Source: Muscardinus avellanarius
Taxonomy: Eukaryota; Chordata; Mammalia; Rodentia; Gliridae
Length of the DNA stretch: 64,000 nt
Direction of reading: 5' to 3'
Assembly: GCA_963383645.1 (NCBI GenBank)
Contig: OY726560.1
Location: 26,537,800-26,601,799 of the forward strand
Shown here: positions 13,401 through 26,942 of the stretch, piece by piece
Layout: each line of letters begins with the position of its first letter
Numbering within the stretch: position 1 is the first letter of the stretch
Translations under genes and position numbers: made by a program
Notes under the pieces: generated by a model
Database searches by the model: none
Told to the model about the DNA's origin: nothing
What the model saw: only the letters and a program-made list of their open reading frames with translations

Positions 13401-14184
13401 CACAAGAAAATCACCGTACTGTCTAAAGGGGCTGTATCATTTGTCATTCTCATCAGCAAATGATCAATAGTTCCTGTTGCTCTATAATCTTCCCAGAAGA
13501 TTCTAGGGGTGACTGTCAGGGCCTTCGGGATTTTACTACCAAATAAACCACCGATGATGGCTCAGACCGTAGTTGAGGGGAAAATAAATATGGAATCTAT
13601 AGTGCAGAAGATTGATGATGAGTATCAATTGCCTTCTGAAGACTAACTGCAGCAGCAGGAACCATAATTTGCTTCACAAGCCTCCTTATTGTAAGTCTCC
13701 TATTGGCAATAAAGATCCAGAAGAATCCTGGAGGAGCAGTTTCCTGAAAATAAATGAAGAAGTGGATTTGAGTAAGGCTAGGAGTGAACTTCAGTAAATA
13801 AAAATATGTGCCACTCAGATTTTCCATCAGGAAAATATTTGCTATTCAGTTATATTCATTTCATTTTATAGTTTGGATAATAAATAATAGTATGGCACAT
13901 TGTTTTATTTTTTATTTTTCTAATGGTTAAAGAAATGGAATTTTTATATTTCTGATCATTGAAAACTATTTATTTAAAAATTTTAATATTTTTGTAAAAT
14001 AACTATATAAAACATTTTTAGGATCCAGATTTATTATTTCTTCAAAGTTGATTTTAACGACTTATTTACATGTTCAAGATATGAGTTTTTTTTATCAAGT
14101 GTATGTTTTAAAAATATATTCTCCTGTATTGTGATTCTTCATTACTTCCTTTATGGTGACTTTTAAATTCAGATTTTTTTTTAC
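13400..14184. other. Intergenic
   Basis: Two overlapping opposite-strand frames of about 60-76 codons (13,597-13,827) show no recognisable domain. I make no gene call. Confidence 0.4.
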
Positions 14185-14262
14185 ATACTGGGGATTAAGC
14201 CTTGCACATACCATACAAATTTTTTTTTTTTTTTTAACCACTGAGCTACATCTCCAGCTCCG
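14185..14262 (-). repeat. ID-like SINE fragment (antisense)
   Basis: 'catactggggattaagcctt' ... 'aaccactgagctacatctcc' is the antisense of the tRNA-like half, with an internal poly-T insertion. Confidence 0.65.
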
Positions 14263-15717
14263 GAGAATTTAAATTTTAACATATTCTAATCACTCATGTT
14301 CTCTTATTAAAATGACTATAATTTGAGTACTGATAAAGAAATCCTTTATATTCCAAAGCCATGAAGAAATTCTTGTAGATGTTTAGTAACAGCTCTGATG
14401 CTTTATATTTCATACTTATATCTACACAATATTCAGAATTGATTTTTATGAGTCATATAAAGTAGTAGTTTTTTCAATGTTTTTCAATTGATCCAAAACA
14501 ATTTATTGATTTTTTAAAAAAATATAGTGGAATAGATAAAGGCAACATGTTTTATTTGCTCTGAGATTTGGAACTCAACTAGTGGGAAGACTTCCTCTTG
14601 GCAAACAAGAAAGGCAGAAATAATGCAACATAATAAATACAGTAGAAATGTGCTTAAATTGTATGCAATAGAGAGAGAAGAGGATGAAAAAGAGCCCTGG
14701 GTATCACATCTGGTGAGCAGAGGTGGACCTCATTCGGGTGAGCTTTTGTGGGAGTAGGTGGCTGCCAGGACCCAGTGGCTCTCTCAGAGACCAATTCCAG
14801 CAAAGCAGCAGCTAAATCTTGTTGAGCAAGTGATTGCAGAGAGCCATCACCAAAAGCAATCACATTCCTCTCTCCACATTCAAATTCCTCAATTTTAACT
14901 CCTCAGGCCACCCAGCCAAACTGCCTAGTAAACTCAAGTGGCTGCAGATAAACATGTCTATTCTAAGAAAAAACAGAATCTTCCCATAGGGACCTCAGTG
15001 GCTATGCTATGCCTCATCAAGACCACTTTGAATCTACAGATTAAACAACCACATCTTCCAGAAAACTGTGAGGATAGAGAAGATACACACCCTTCATTCA
15101 GGGACCTGATCACCAGTTGTCAAGATCACGAGTCTACAAACTATCCCAGTAGTAGCCTGCATGGTAACAGGGACTTGGATGGCAACAAAGAAACCAACCC
15201 ATGTGGATCTGTGAGTTGGCAAACCATACCTGTGGATGTGGACTACAACCGGACACAATAGAAATATGAATTAGCAGATTGTCTCTAAGGACACTCTAGG
15301 GACATTCAGGAGGGGGAGACCTAGGTTAGACAGATTGCTGCACTTTTGTGGAGTCTATAGTGGTCACCGCAGGACTGCTACTAGTGTTGTCTGTGGAGTG
15401 AAATAACTCAACCAACAGAGCTGTAGGTTTGGAGGGCTATAAACTCTCATCCATAATTTCTTGGGTTCCACAAGTTCCAAGGCCATTGTCCATGAAGGTC
15501 TCACATGATCCCAAATGCCAAGAGCAGCAGAGGTGTCCCTGAGTCACCCAAGCCTCAGGCTCAGAACAGTACAGTATTTTCCTGCTAGAGTTTGAACCTT
15601 GAGTACAGTAAGACCAGAGGCCAGGAGCCAATGGGTGATTGCAGCTGGTGAAGAAACAGGAGTATCTCTGGGGCAATTTATCTCAGTCAGCCATGCTGTG
15701 GGCTCGGAATGTAATAC
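14263..15717. other. Intergenic, possibly an old LINE 5' region
   Basis: Less AT-rich from about 14,650 onwards. It lies just upstream of, and on the same strand as, the ORF1-like segment at 16,480-17,250, so it may be the decayed 5'UTR of that element. There is no direct homology I can confirm. Confidence 0.3.
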
Positions 15718-15718
15718 T

Positions 15719-15793
15719 TTTTTTTTTTTTTTTTTTTGGTGGTGGTACTGGGGTTCACGGAAACCCTTCTACCTCCAGGCTTCACTCCTAGAC

Positions 15794-15884
<91 letters not shown>

Positions 15885-16008
15885 TTTTGTGTGTGTGTGT
15901 GTAAACAGGGTCTCTTAAGCCAGTGGGGCTGGCTTTGAACCTGCGTGATACTCCTGTCTCTGCCTCCCAAGCACAGGGATTACAAGCGTGCGCCACCACA
16001 CCCAGCTA
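15719..16008 (-). repeat. SINE, short type, with (TA)n(TG)n expanded inside it
   Basis: Poly-T, 'ggtggtggtactggggttca', ID-like half to 'ctcctagaccc', then 86 bp of TA/TG repeat, then 'aaacagggtctcttaagcca', ending 'gcgccaccacacccagct'. The microsatellite sits exactly in the A/T-rich linker between the two SINE halves. Confidence 0.92.
15796..15902. repeat. (TA)n(TG)n compound microsatellite
   Basis: About 22 TA units followed by 20 TG units, a short break and 7 more TG units, all inside the SINE linker. Confidence 0.98.
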
Positions 16009-16479
16009 GGAATGTAATACTCTTTAAGCCAGGAGAGTTTGGGCTTGGTGATAATAAATACCAGTGCATGACTATATCTCAGATATATCTCAGATAATCA
16101 CAACCAGCAGATGAGTGGTGGTGTCCCTGGTTCATCAAATTTCAGCCAGCTAGGCTACAAGCAAAGTACATCGTAAAGTCTGGCCCTGCTGAAGATGTGC
16201 TCAGAGACTATAGATACTATAGGCCAATACCCTGCAATATTTTACATGTTAACAACCAGCAGAGTAATGGAGGTATTCTTGAGGCATTAAATCTCATCCA
16301 GAAGTCCATAGGCTCTGAACAGATCATTTTATTCTCTGGTCCTGCTGAGTTTTTGTCTAGAAAATATGGAGGCCTATGGACAATCAGAGACTCCTGCTTG
16401 CCTGCAATGACTAAGAACTAGATTGTGCTAAAGAAGTTCTGAGGTACTAACTCAAAAGTCTGACTATATGAGATAGATT
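16009..16479. other. Intergenic, possible continuation of an old LINE 5' region
   Basis: Moderate GC. Continuous in character with the sequence before the SINE. Confidence 0.3.
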
Positions 16480-17250
16480 TGTTAAGGCAAATACATAACC
16501 CCAGAATAGTTTTTTTTTTTCTGTAAAAGATAACAAATAGATATAAGACTCCTACATAAAGAGGTAGAAGATTTCAAGACAAAAAAGATACACACCTGAT
16601 AATTTTTAAAAATAAGAATGAAGGCCAAGGAGTTAAGAAAAAACTCCCATAACTCAACATCAAGGGAGATTACCAATACTGAGCTGCAGAAAATGCCAAA
16701 AGAATTCAGAAATTTGAATTTCAATATAATCAAAGTCCTTAGAAATTAAATCAGAGAAAATGTACAGGAAACAAAAGAATATATTAAGAGAAAAATTGAG
16801 GCTCTAAGTAAGAACTATAAAGAGTCTTTGAGCAAAATAAAGGAGATAATAAATAAACTAAAGACCACAATGGAAACCATTTCTGGCATACTAGATCATA
16901 TAGAAAATAGAATTTAATTTTTAGAAGATAATTCATTTAAAACTGACCACATTGTCAACAATATAAAGAAGACAATGCAATAACATAACCAGAATATTCA
17001 GAAAATATGGGATGGTATGAAATAACTGACCCTGTGGATAGTAGGCACTGAAGAATGTCTAGAAACACAAACCAAGGTCATTAGAAATCTCTTCACAGAA
17101 ATAGTATCAGAGAGTTACCCAAATATAGAAAACAAGTTAAATATTCATATAAAGGAGACATTCAGAACCCAGATTAGACAAGATCACAGAACTTCTTTAT
17201 GCTACATGATAATCAAAATGACAAACATAGAGGATAATGAATAAAACTTA
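16480..17250 (+). mobile_element. Degenerate L1/HAL1-type ORF1 region
   Basis: A-rich sense-strand sequence with the codon texture of an L1-type ORF1. A coiled-coil-like stretch encoded around 16,760-16,930 is followed by blocks near 17,020-17,220 resembling the ORF1p RRM and C-terminal domain ('atggtatgaaataactgacc', 'gacaaacatagaggataatg'). Stops are frequent. It may be HAL1 (ORF1-only LINE) or an old L1. Confidence 0.5.
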
Positions 17251-17470
17251 AATGCATTGAAAGCAAAAGAATGGCTGACAATCAGAAGAAAACAATAAGA
17301 ATCACTCAACAAAATTTATGTAAAGTATTTGCTAGGATGTACTCCAGACCCTAAAAGAAAACAATTTCCAAAAATGACTGCTAAATTTAGAATAGATATT
17401 ATTCAAGAAAAAAGAAAGAAATTTGAAGTGTCCCATTCTCTCTGCTTTCTGTCACCATGCTCTCTCTGAT

Positions 17471-17473
<3 letters not shown>

Positions 17474-17518
<45 letters not shown>
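17474..17518. repeat. (TA)n microsatellite
   Basis: About 22 TA units. Confidence 0.98.
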
Positions 17519-17524
<6 letters not shown>

Positions 17525-17672
17525 ATAATAGCTTAAGTAATTAGTATGTATGTCAAAAAAGCTGTTTTCTCTTGAGAGGGAGAGAAGGCTAGTAATGTGT
17601 TTGGGAAAGAGAGCCAATAACATTGAATTGTATTTGTGCTAGTTTATTAAAAAGTAATATTAAGAGACTTAA

Positions 17673-17866
17673 AGAGAGCCAAGTGTGGTGGCACATGCTT
17701 CTAATCCTCGTGTTTGGGAGGCAGAGATAGGAGAATCACACAGGTTTGAAGCCAGCCTTCCTGGCTTAAGAGACCCTGTTTCCAAATAAAATATAAAATA
17801 GGTCTGGGAGTGTAGCCTGGAGGTAGAAGGATTCCATCCCCAGTACCACCAAAAAAAAAAAAAATT
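17673..17866 (+). repeat. SINE, B1-dID-like, short type
   Basis: 'agccaagtgtggtggcacat' to 'ccccagtaccacc' plus an A tail. The hairpin core is decayed ('agccagccttcctggctt'). Confidence 0.88.
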
Positions 17867-19350
17867 CTAAAGATAAGAAGATTTCTAAAGCATACACAGC
17901 CCATATTACATATTCAAGAGCTCACAACTTAAAATCAAGCACAAATAAAAAGTAAAAACAACAATTTTAAAAACAGAAATTCAATGAACCTGGTTAAACT
18001 ATTTAAATAGTTTTCACTTTGCCTTAACAAAAGTCCCAACTTCATTTAGATTAATGTTATATTTAGGAGCTTATAACTGCTCTTTTCTCTAATATTTCCT
18101 GGATCTCTTTCTTTAGGTTTACTTATATGCAACTTCTTTCAGCTTGATAACTGATCTACAGAATCTTCTACCTAGATTCTTACACATACTGGGCTTTGCT
18201 AGTTTCATAATATGGTTTGCTAATCCTTACCATCTTCAGATTTCTAAGAGGGCACCAAGCACAGTCTGAATGTATGCCATTTTCAATATGATCCACATAA
18301 AAATTTAAAAAATATTGAAAAATAAAAATAAAACCAAATGTCTTTTCCTCAAAGGAAAAAAAAAGCCTTCCTTGGCCACTCAGGTCCTTTTCAAGTTAAA
18401 TCCTGTAGATAATATGGTTTTATATTTTATGGTAGTATTAAGTTATTGCTTTTCCTACCAGTTCTAATAATCACTTATAGAAGTGCTTGTGTCTAGCATA
18501 GTCACTATTAATCCAGGTATCTCACACTGTGGATGGCATGTAATAAATTTAGTTTGTTTTGTGTGAATAAATGAACACACATTTAAACAAGTCACACAGT
18601 CACAATTAAAAAGTTACCTTCAAATATCTTTTACCATTAAATTTATTATCTCCTGAAATCTGGGATTTAATTTCTAATTAACAAATTAAAATATACAGGT
18701 CTAAAAGTATTACTAAAGGTTGTTTTAATTCTGAGGTCAATAATTAAACAAAAGAGATTCATAGGCTTAAAAAATCATCCTAGAAACCAGAAGACCCAAT
18801 TACTTTGTCCATTCACATACGATTTCAATTAAAAATATAATATTCTTCTTCTCTGCCTGTTCTTCTCCCAGGCTACACATTCGAAAATAAAAGGGTATCA
18901 TATATGCTGAATGAGGAATCTGTCCATGGCTCTTTAAGAGGAATTTTTTTCTTTTCTTTTAACATGTCAGTTTTGTTCCTTTAATGAAATTTGGCATGCT
19001 GTGCCTTCTAACACATGATAGATGCAAGATGACTTAGCTGCATGAAAACTAATAACTATAGCCAAATTCTTGACAAAAATCACACATAATGGCTACAGAT
19101 ACTCATATCTAAGAGGGGAAAGCTAAAAACTATGTGTAACACAGTCAAACCATGAATTCATACTAAGTAGCAGACAAAATTAGTATTAATAACAAAAATA
19201 TGAATCATATTTGGCCATAAGTCATTGGCAGTTCTAATTATCTTGCAAAAGCCAGTACATTTTCTGAAACATTTCATAGATCTCTTATGGAATTTTTGGA
19301 AAAGAATCAATATCATCAAAATCATCATCATCATCTTCATCTTCATGAAA
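17867..19350. other. Intergenic
   Basis: AT-rich, with nothing recognisable. A short (ATC)n/(TTC) stretch lies at 19,314-19,345. Confidence 0.4.
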
Positions 19351-19904
19351 AACTGGCTTATGCTTTGGGGCTGGGGGCAGAATAACGAACCCCAGGGATT
19401 GAATTTTATTTATGTTAAGGAAGAGAAGGAGCCTCATATGAGTTTCATGAAGCAGTGGATGACAGGGGATCGTTGAAGGATAAGATATCTGGGATATATT
19501 TAACCCTGAATTGTGATGTGAGAAGTAATTCTATGGTTTCAGCTAGGGGACCTATCAATGTCCTGCTATCTAAAGTGGAGAGGAGGATTGAAAGAATTCA
19601 TAGAGTAGCAGGGAATTTTTATCCCATTGTTTTCATATCAAGTTCTCCACAGCATCTGTTTCAACACATACCATGGCCTTAAAATTGCCTAACACCTTCT
19701 GTTTTGGAATACGACCTCAAAGATACTTCACTGTCAAGTTCATCTCACTTGAACTCATTTCATTTCTGTCTTCCCCCTCTTTTCAAGTTTCATCAGGCTC
19801 ACGCTTTATTCCTGACTCCTCTGTTTCACACCTGACAACAAAACTCTCAGCACATGTTGTGAGCTTCTGAGTAAAACTATTTCCAGAATCTTACCACTCT
19901 GACT

Positions 19905-20360
19905 AAAGACTGGCTTGTACCCAGCAGCTGTCTTTTCTCACCTGCAGTATTGTAACAGCCTCCTACCTGGTCTCCTCGCTCCCAGCTCATTATTGTGCTT
20001 CTACAATCTCTCTTTGACACAACAGATACAATCCCCCTTTATATGCAACTGATCTGACCAGATCTCTCCAATAGCTACCTGTTTCACATGAAAAGCCAGA
20101 AATCTTGAAATAGCCAGCCATCCTCTACAGGAACTTAACCCTCATTACCATCCTGTACTGCTTTCTTTCTGGTTCAGTCTAGCCCCATTTGGGCTTCTGT
20201 TCTCACACCGTAGCTATGATTCCACCTGAGGGCCTTCAATCTGGCCCATTACCTCAGCCTGAAGTTTTTCTTTTCCCTCAAGTGTTCATATAGGAAAACT
20301 TCATTCTTTTCTTAGTTCAGTTTTACTTTGTCAGTAAATTCTGTCCTGACTAGTTTAAAA
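19905..20360. repeat. Ancient interspersed repeat, possibly L2-like
   Basis: A pyrimidine-rich stretch ('cctcctacctggtctcctcg', 'ctgagggccttcaatctggc') has the texture of a mammalian-wide L2-type fragment. Family and orientation are uncertain. Confidence 0.3.
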
Positions 20361-20473
20361 TTAGATACCTATCATTTTATTACTCCCTATAACCTTGACC
20401 ATTTTATTAGCTCTCCTTTACTTTTTTTTCTCCCCTCTCTTTTTCCCTCTCTTTATAATCCAGTTGAAACCAG

Positions 20474-20677
20474 ACCAGGTGTGATTGCCCATGCTTGGAA
20501 TCCCAGTGCTTGGGAGGCTGAGACAGGGGGATCACAGGTTCAAAGCCAGCCTCAGCTACTTAGTGAGGCTCTCAGCAACTTAGTGATACCCTGTTTCCAA
20601 GTAAAATAAAAAATAGTTATAGGAGTGTAGCCTAAAGGTAGAAAGTCCTCGGTTCTATCCCCAGTACCATAAAAAAT
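20474..20677 (+). repeat. SINE, B1-dID-like, long type
   Basis: 'gaccaggtgtgattgcccat', 'cagctacttagtgaggctct', 'aacttagtgataccctgttt', 'aggagtgtagcctaaaggta', ending 'ccccagtaccat' with an A tail. Confidence 0.9.
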
Positions 20678-20690
20678 TCAGTTGATTGAA

Positions 20691-20724
20691 TTATATACTG
20701 TTCCTCTGAGCTACATCCCTAGCC

Positions 20725-20773
<49 letters not shown>

Positions 20774-20885
20774 TTTGAGACAGAGCTCCACTAAGCTATT
20801 TAGGACTAGCCTCTACCTTGTAATCCTCCTGCCTCAGCCTCTCAAGTAGCTGGAATTAAAGGCATGAGTCACTATGTTCCACCAT
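20691..20885 (-). repeat. SINE (antisense) with an ATT repeat in the linker
   Basis: 'actgttcctctgagctacat' is followed by a (TTA)n linker at 20,727-20,771, then 'gagacagagctccactaagc', ending in 'ggcatgagtcactatgttcc'. Confidence 0.8.
20727..20771. repeat. (TTA)n microsatellite
   Basis: About 15 trinucleotide units inside the SINE linker. Confidence 0.97.
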
Positions 20886-21333
20886 TGAATGGCTACTTTC
20901 AGCAATCAAATGGTTGCCAACTAGAGGACAAGTCCTGAGAAAAAAGGGTTTGGGATGCGGTGGTTACTGCTATTCTCCAAACCTGGACAAAATTAGGACT
21001 ATAAAAAGACACTAAATACATTTTAATTAAAGGAATGAACTAATTGTTTTATTCTTTCATTATTTTTACCCCAAAGTGAAAGAAAGCAGAAAATAATCAA
21101 CTCATGCCCCTTTTTCTCACTTTCCTATGAAAGAAGACTGGATTGGTGGATCAATGGGCTACACCCATTCCACCATGGTTTTGAATGTCACTTCTTCTAC
21201 CTGAGCCTAATCTCTTCAGTGGTTGAGTTTGAGAAAAGAGTTTCAGGGAGGTTATATATTGTGCTCTCTTATTACATACCCATGATTAAGAGGCCAGAAG
21301 GATCTGAGTTTACTTGGTTCTAGGTTTGTTTTA

Positions 21334-21772
21334 GGCTTTTTTTTTTTTTTTTGGTACTGAGGGTTGAATCCATGAGCATTTTACCTCTGAGCTACATCCC
21401 TAGAGTTTTTATTTACTTATTTTAATTTTAATTTTTTATGGTACTGGGGCTTGAACTCAAGGGGCATTCTACCTCTGAGCTACACTCCCAGCCCTAGATT
21501 TTATTTTTTAATTTTTGAAACAAAGTCTCACTAAGGAGCAGAGAGCCTCACTAAGTAGCTGAGTCTATCAGCAAACCCAAGATCCTCCTTTCTCAGCTTC
21601 CCAAATATTGGGATTAAAATTGTGCACCACCATGCCTGGCTTTTTAAATTTTGAAACAAGTTCTCACTAGGTTACTGAGGATCTTGCTAAATTGATGAGG
21701 CTAGCCACTAACATGCAATTCTTTTGTTTGAGCCTTATAAGTACTGGGATTCCAGGTGTGTACTGAGCACCT
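21334..21772 (-). repeat. Two nested SINEs (antisense)
   Basis: The outer SINE has its ID-like half at 21,334-21,413 ('tttggtactgagggttgaat') and its left half at 21,642-21,772 ('ttgaaacaagttctcactag'). A complete second SINE lies between them (about 21,437-21,641, 'atggtactggggcttgaact' to 'caccaccatgcctggc'). The inner copy landed in the A-rich linker of the outer one. Confidence 0.8.
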
Positions 21773-24151
21773 ATGGTGTCTATTTTTACTATTCAACAAA
21801 TTATGTTCTTAGAGCATAATTATTCTAATTTGTATCATAAACATTGTGTTGAATTAAAGTCTCTCGGGCTATAAATTCTACCATTATTTTAAGCATAACC
21901 CATTTGCATGAACATTATATTATACCCAAATGCTATTTTTTCTGCCTTTCTTCATTTTACATTCTATTTTTTATAGGTTTCCTGAGGGAGAACACATTAA
22001 TTTATCCCTAGCAATTGTTCCTCTGGATGGACATAAATTCTGAAACACCCAGAATTTTCAGTTTGGAAGATAATTTGTCAGATTGTGTTAAAGGTTAATA
22101 GTAACTTTCTTTCTAAATTGGTAATTTATTTTGCAGAAAATTATTTGCCTAATGAAGAAGATTGCATTGATGTTATTTACCTTTGATCAACATTCGGGAG
22201 TTGCAGAGAAGCACTACTGAATTAAGTGAGCATAAGATGTGTTAATATAATACAGCTTGGATATGCTGTGCAAAAGATGTGGAAGGTTATGAAAAAATCA
22301 TCTCAAATGATAAACATATTTTCCTAGGTTTCCCTCAGGCTTCTAAAAATATTTATTATCAAGAATTTCAAAGGGAAATTTAAAAACCTGAATGCCTTAA
22401 TTGGAATATTTATAAATTAGCTTAGACAAAGGTTAAAGAACATTAAAAATAAATTAAATACTAGTTATATGAGTGATTTTTCATATACTATTAGAAATCA
22501 GAGTTAATCTCATATAAATATTTGAAAACTAGAAAAACATTATATTTATTGTTTGTTGAATAAAATTATCCTAATGTTCTAAGTACTTGGCCAACAATTT
22601 GTTACTTGAAAGGTTTAAGATGATTATGTTTTGTTATAATATGACTTTTATTGAACTCATCGTATGATGTGTTACTTGGAATTTAAAATGTGTAAAAGTA
22701 CTTTGAAACCTCTTCAGGGAGATCAAAATTAGTTGGCAGCCTCTGGATGATTTAGAAGCAGAGATAAATTCTATTCATTCTGATGAATTAGAAAGACTTA
22801 TGTATAATATATTAAGTGAATATAAGAGAGATATAAATTTTCCCATAGGAATAGTCTAGGTGGATAGAAAGGTATTTATGACAGGCTATTTAGAATCTGA
22901 GTTATCCAATTAAAGAAAAGTAAAAGAGAAAAAGGGATAGAATTTAACAAAGACTATGCAGATTGAGCAAGGGCAGGATTAAAATGCTTAGTATACCTGA
23001 CAAATCAGATAATATGAATATTATAACAAAATATAACAAAAATAGAAGTAGAGTTACAAAGAGAGCAGTGGATCTGCCATACCACAGCAAATACTGCTGT
23101 TGCCCAACTATATCTCCTTTGTTTTATGTTGTTGTTGTTTTGGTTGTTGTTGTTTTGTTTCTTGTTTTCCCATGCATCCATCCTGTATTATTTCCAACTG
23201 TCTGAGGGCTCTCCCTGGTGGCTGAAGCTGGCTCTGGTTATGATACTGGAGAATAAATGTCAACTGAAAGATACCCTCTGCAGATGGCTGCAGGTTGTTG
23301 GTATATTAATACTCCAGCTCCCTCACCCTTAGCTGGATCTCTATGAGACACCTGGTCTATACTGGTACTTCCAGTTTTATGGGATAAGGCTCCAGTTACA
23401 ATATATGATTTCATAATGTCTTCTTTATTGACCACTTTCTTTTCTCTCTCACTTTCATCTTCTCTGATACATTAGCTTGAGATTAAACCTAAATAATCAA
23501 ATAAATTTAAATAGCTGTCACAGAATCTGTTGCTAGTGGAATGCAAATTCAGACCTATTTATTTTTAAGTGATATATGATAATATCTAATAATATTTAAT
23601 GCCTTCATATTTTCAATAAAGATACTGTAACAATATCTTGCTTTCTCCTCTTTTAAACTCCTCAGAAGAGGTCCCTGTGACTGGTAATATAAATGTATAA
23701 CTTAGTGTAATTTAGAAGTTGAGGGTTTTATTATTATATCTTAAGAAGTGTGGTCATTTCAGTGGTTGTTACTGCTTCCTTAGTTAAAAAAAGGACGCAG
23801 AGCAGGTTGTTCAAAAGCGAAGAATTGTGGGTAAGATCAGTTTGCATTCTGTTTCTGCCATTTTCTGTTAGTTTTGATGATTACCATCTTGAAGTCTGAT
23901 TTTTAATATTAGAAACAAGAACATTATTAAAGTGAAATGAAATTTTTTAAAGTTTCTAATATACATAAGAAAGTTCATTAATCACCTCTTGATGTTGTTA
24001 TTGTTTTGTTGAATTTTTTTGGATAGACTAGCTATGAACATACTCAATATGCAACAAATTATAAATCAAGATTCTAGGTTTAAAATTAAAATGTATATTC
24101 ATCAGTCAGGTTGTTTTATCTCATTGTTAATTTAGAATTTAATATCTTTTT
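21773..24151. other. Intergenic
   Basis: AT-rich. A (GTT)n-rich stretch lies at 23,127-23,162. No gene or repeat I can name. Confidence 0.4.
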
Positions 24152-24262
24152 TTGAGGGTCTTTTTTTGTTGTTGTTGTCTCTTTGAAACTAGGGATGGAA
24201 CTCAGAGTGCCATGCCTGCAGGGCAGGCACTTTGCCACTGAGCTACATCCCATCCCCTAGAA
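24152..24262 (-). repeat. ID-like SINE fragment (antisense)
   Basis: 'gaaactagggatggaactca' to 'tttgccactgagctacatcc' is the antisense of a tRNA/ID-type unit without a 7SL half. Confidence 0.65.
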
Positions 24263-24739
24263 TCTAATATCTAATCTATCATTTATTTACCCATTCACCA
24301 ATGAGATTTTTTACTCTTGTGCCATGCCCTGTGTTAAGTGATGAATATTTTCTCATTCTTGACTTAACAGTATAAAATTTTGAGAAAATTATATTTTTAT
24401 TGAAATTAGAATAATCAACTATTCATTATCATTGTTCTAGAATTTTTGTAAATCCTACATAATTTCTACTATTAACATTCTTAATTGTCCTTCTGGCAAT
24501 CACTGCAATTATGAGTTAGTAAATTCAGTTATTGTGGATTATGAGATATCCTTGTTTCATTACTATTCTTCCTTTCTATGATTTCAGTTTTTCTAACTTT
24601 ATATCCTTTTTTCTTATGATGGCTTTTTCCCAATCTGTAGGTTTCTTATATTTTTTTCTTAATAGTATCTTACTATGGAGGTAGATGTTTACCACCAAGT
24701 ATGCCTTATAATTAAATAGCCTTCACTATATGGTTGTCC

Positions 24740-26480
24740 TCTTTTTTCTGTTATGTATTTATCACCCTTTGATATCAGCCTTGAAAACTCTGTCTACTAT
24801 CACCCCACTGTTTTTCTACCTATAGATAGTCAATATTGGGTTGCATTTACTTTTTGGTTTCTTCTGCTCACTGCAAAGGTAGATTTAATGGGTTTCAGGT
24901 GTAAAGGTCTATTGTTCTTTCTGTCATCTCCTTCATAGAGAGTCAGCTGAGAGCTGTGAGCAGAATGGTTTGTGACCCTTGTTTTTATAAACCTCAGTGT
25001 GCAGGCTCTTGGGTGTTTTCTTCTATCTGCTATGTTTAGTTTGTCCTTAGTGACTGGCAATTCATCTCTCTGGTTTAATCTCAGCAGTAGTAATTTAGAA
25101 GTGTCAGCTCGTATATACAGGAAAAGTTGTGTTGTAGTCAAGTGAATGTTGTATAAGGTGGCAGGAGCCTGAGTGATGGGTGAAGGAATAAAATACAGAA
25201 TATGATGAGTAGAATGATAGTTTAAGTGTAGTAAGTTAATAAATGATAGATAGCAAATACATAGGAGGATTCTATTACCCATATAGAGTATTTAGGTATA
25301 GTTGATATAAAAGGATTTAATATATGACAAAGAAAAAAGATGAAAAAGTTTGGAGGGAAGAAAGCAGATAGTAAAGAGGTAGAAAGCTTGTAAAAGGAAT
25401 GGGGAGGTGAGCAACAACAACAACAACAAAAAAAAAAACACAGAAAATAACATAACAACTAATATACCTACTAAACAATGAGCCAAACAAACAAAAAATA
25501 ACCCCTGCAAATATACAAGTGTCAATCAGACTTTGCTGCTACAGTCCTCCTGAGTCTTTTTATATACTTTTAGATCTTTGATATTTACTCACTATGGTAG
25601 ATTCTTGAACATGTTCCAAGTGTTCTCATTTGCTTAGTAACTTATAGCAATGATGTCAATTTGCTGCCACATTTTTTGGTCTATTGCAATGATTATAACA
25701 CTGAGTTGGTATATCTTTCTCTCAGTGCAGGCATGAAGCACCACTAATGCTTATCCTACTGCACACTTAGGTCTCCAAGCTCTCTACAATGTCTTTTTTA
25801 TGTATCTTTCTGTTTATGCTGATAGCAAGTGTCACTGGGAATGTACTCCGTGTAAGGGCAGGACTCTGTGCTTTCTTCAGGCCCTGGGAATGGACCACTC
25901 TCTCTGCCTACACTGGTGAAAGGTGTCCAGTGTAATCACAGGGTAGTCTCCTGAGACCCTGTTCATGTCTTGTTCCCTGGATATTATGGGCTTCTCCTAC
26001 TCCTCTGCTGTGTTTAGCAATAGCTTTCAATCCAACCTTCTCAGAGGTGGATCACAAAGTTTCAGACTCTGTGAGTCTATCTCTTGCCATGAGATTCCCT
26101 GCTGAGATGCACAGTTAACTTACTGTCCATCATTACTCTGGGCCTCTGGAGGGCGTGGTGGGCTGTGTGCTGCTGTCACTGTAGATTCTTGCCCGGTTTC
26201 TTGAGTATCAGATCTCTTTGAAACCTAGTGCAAGATGTAGAGTGCTTAAGATACTGAAGATCTGCATCTGAATACTTCACATCAAGTTCCTGGCTTTTTT
26301 TTTTTTCTTGTCAGGAAACCTTTAAGAGCTGAAGTGCCAGCAGCTCTGGCTTGGAGGAAAAAGGCCAAGTTAGTGTGGCAGGCCATGGTGGCACCATTCC
26401 CCAAGTGAGGCATTCACTGCACACTTTGCTATCCCCTGTGCAACTATATTTTTAGATTGAGAAATCTAATAGGAAAGCAC
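24740..26480 (-). mobile_element. Possible decayed LINE 5' region (antisense)
   Basis: A 1.7-kb stretch, richer in GC from about 25,550, whose plus strand reads like an antisense L1/HAL1-type 5' region. The call rests on texture only. Open frames of 60-150 codons inside it have no domain. Treat as tentative. Confidence 0.25.
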
Positions 26481-26942
26481 TGATAATCTTGTAGGGCAGC
26501 ATTGACAACACTGACACAGGCATTCCATAAGGTTGCCCTCAGCAAAGGAAACACATTGTTTACAAATTACTATAATAATTTAATAAGGCTGATTTACTTG
26601 ATATAATCAAGTGTCATTTTCTATGAGGATTGAGCTTATTTGAAATTTTAGAAATTCTCTTTAGGTATGAGAACATACTTAATGAGGCATTATGAAAACT
26701 TAATGATTGTGCACTTAGACATTTTCAAATTCTGTGACACAACAAACTTTGTCTTTGTATGCTCCCACACTAAAATACTTTTGAGCTATTTGATAAGGAT
26801 TGTGTGAAAGCAAGTGTTAAAAAACTACAGCTACAACGATTCATCCATATTTTTAATGGAAGAGAAGAATAAGAAAAGCAGAACTACAGTGAACCATAAA
26901 TTGGGGAAATAAAAAAATCTGAGAAATTAAAATAATAAGTCA

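Noticed and set aside
13597..13827. Possible processed pseudogene
   Set aside because: No recognisable protein, no poly-A tail and no TSD.
24830..25282. 150-codon open frame
   Set aside because: AT-rich composition, no recognisable domain, inside a probable decayed LINE region.
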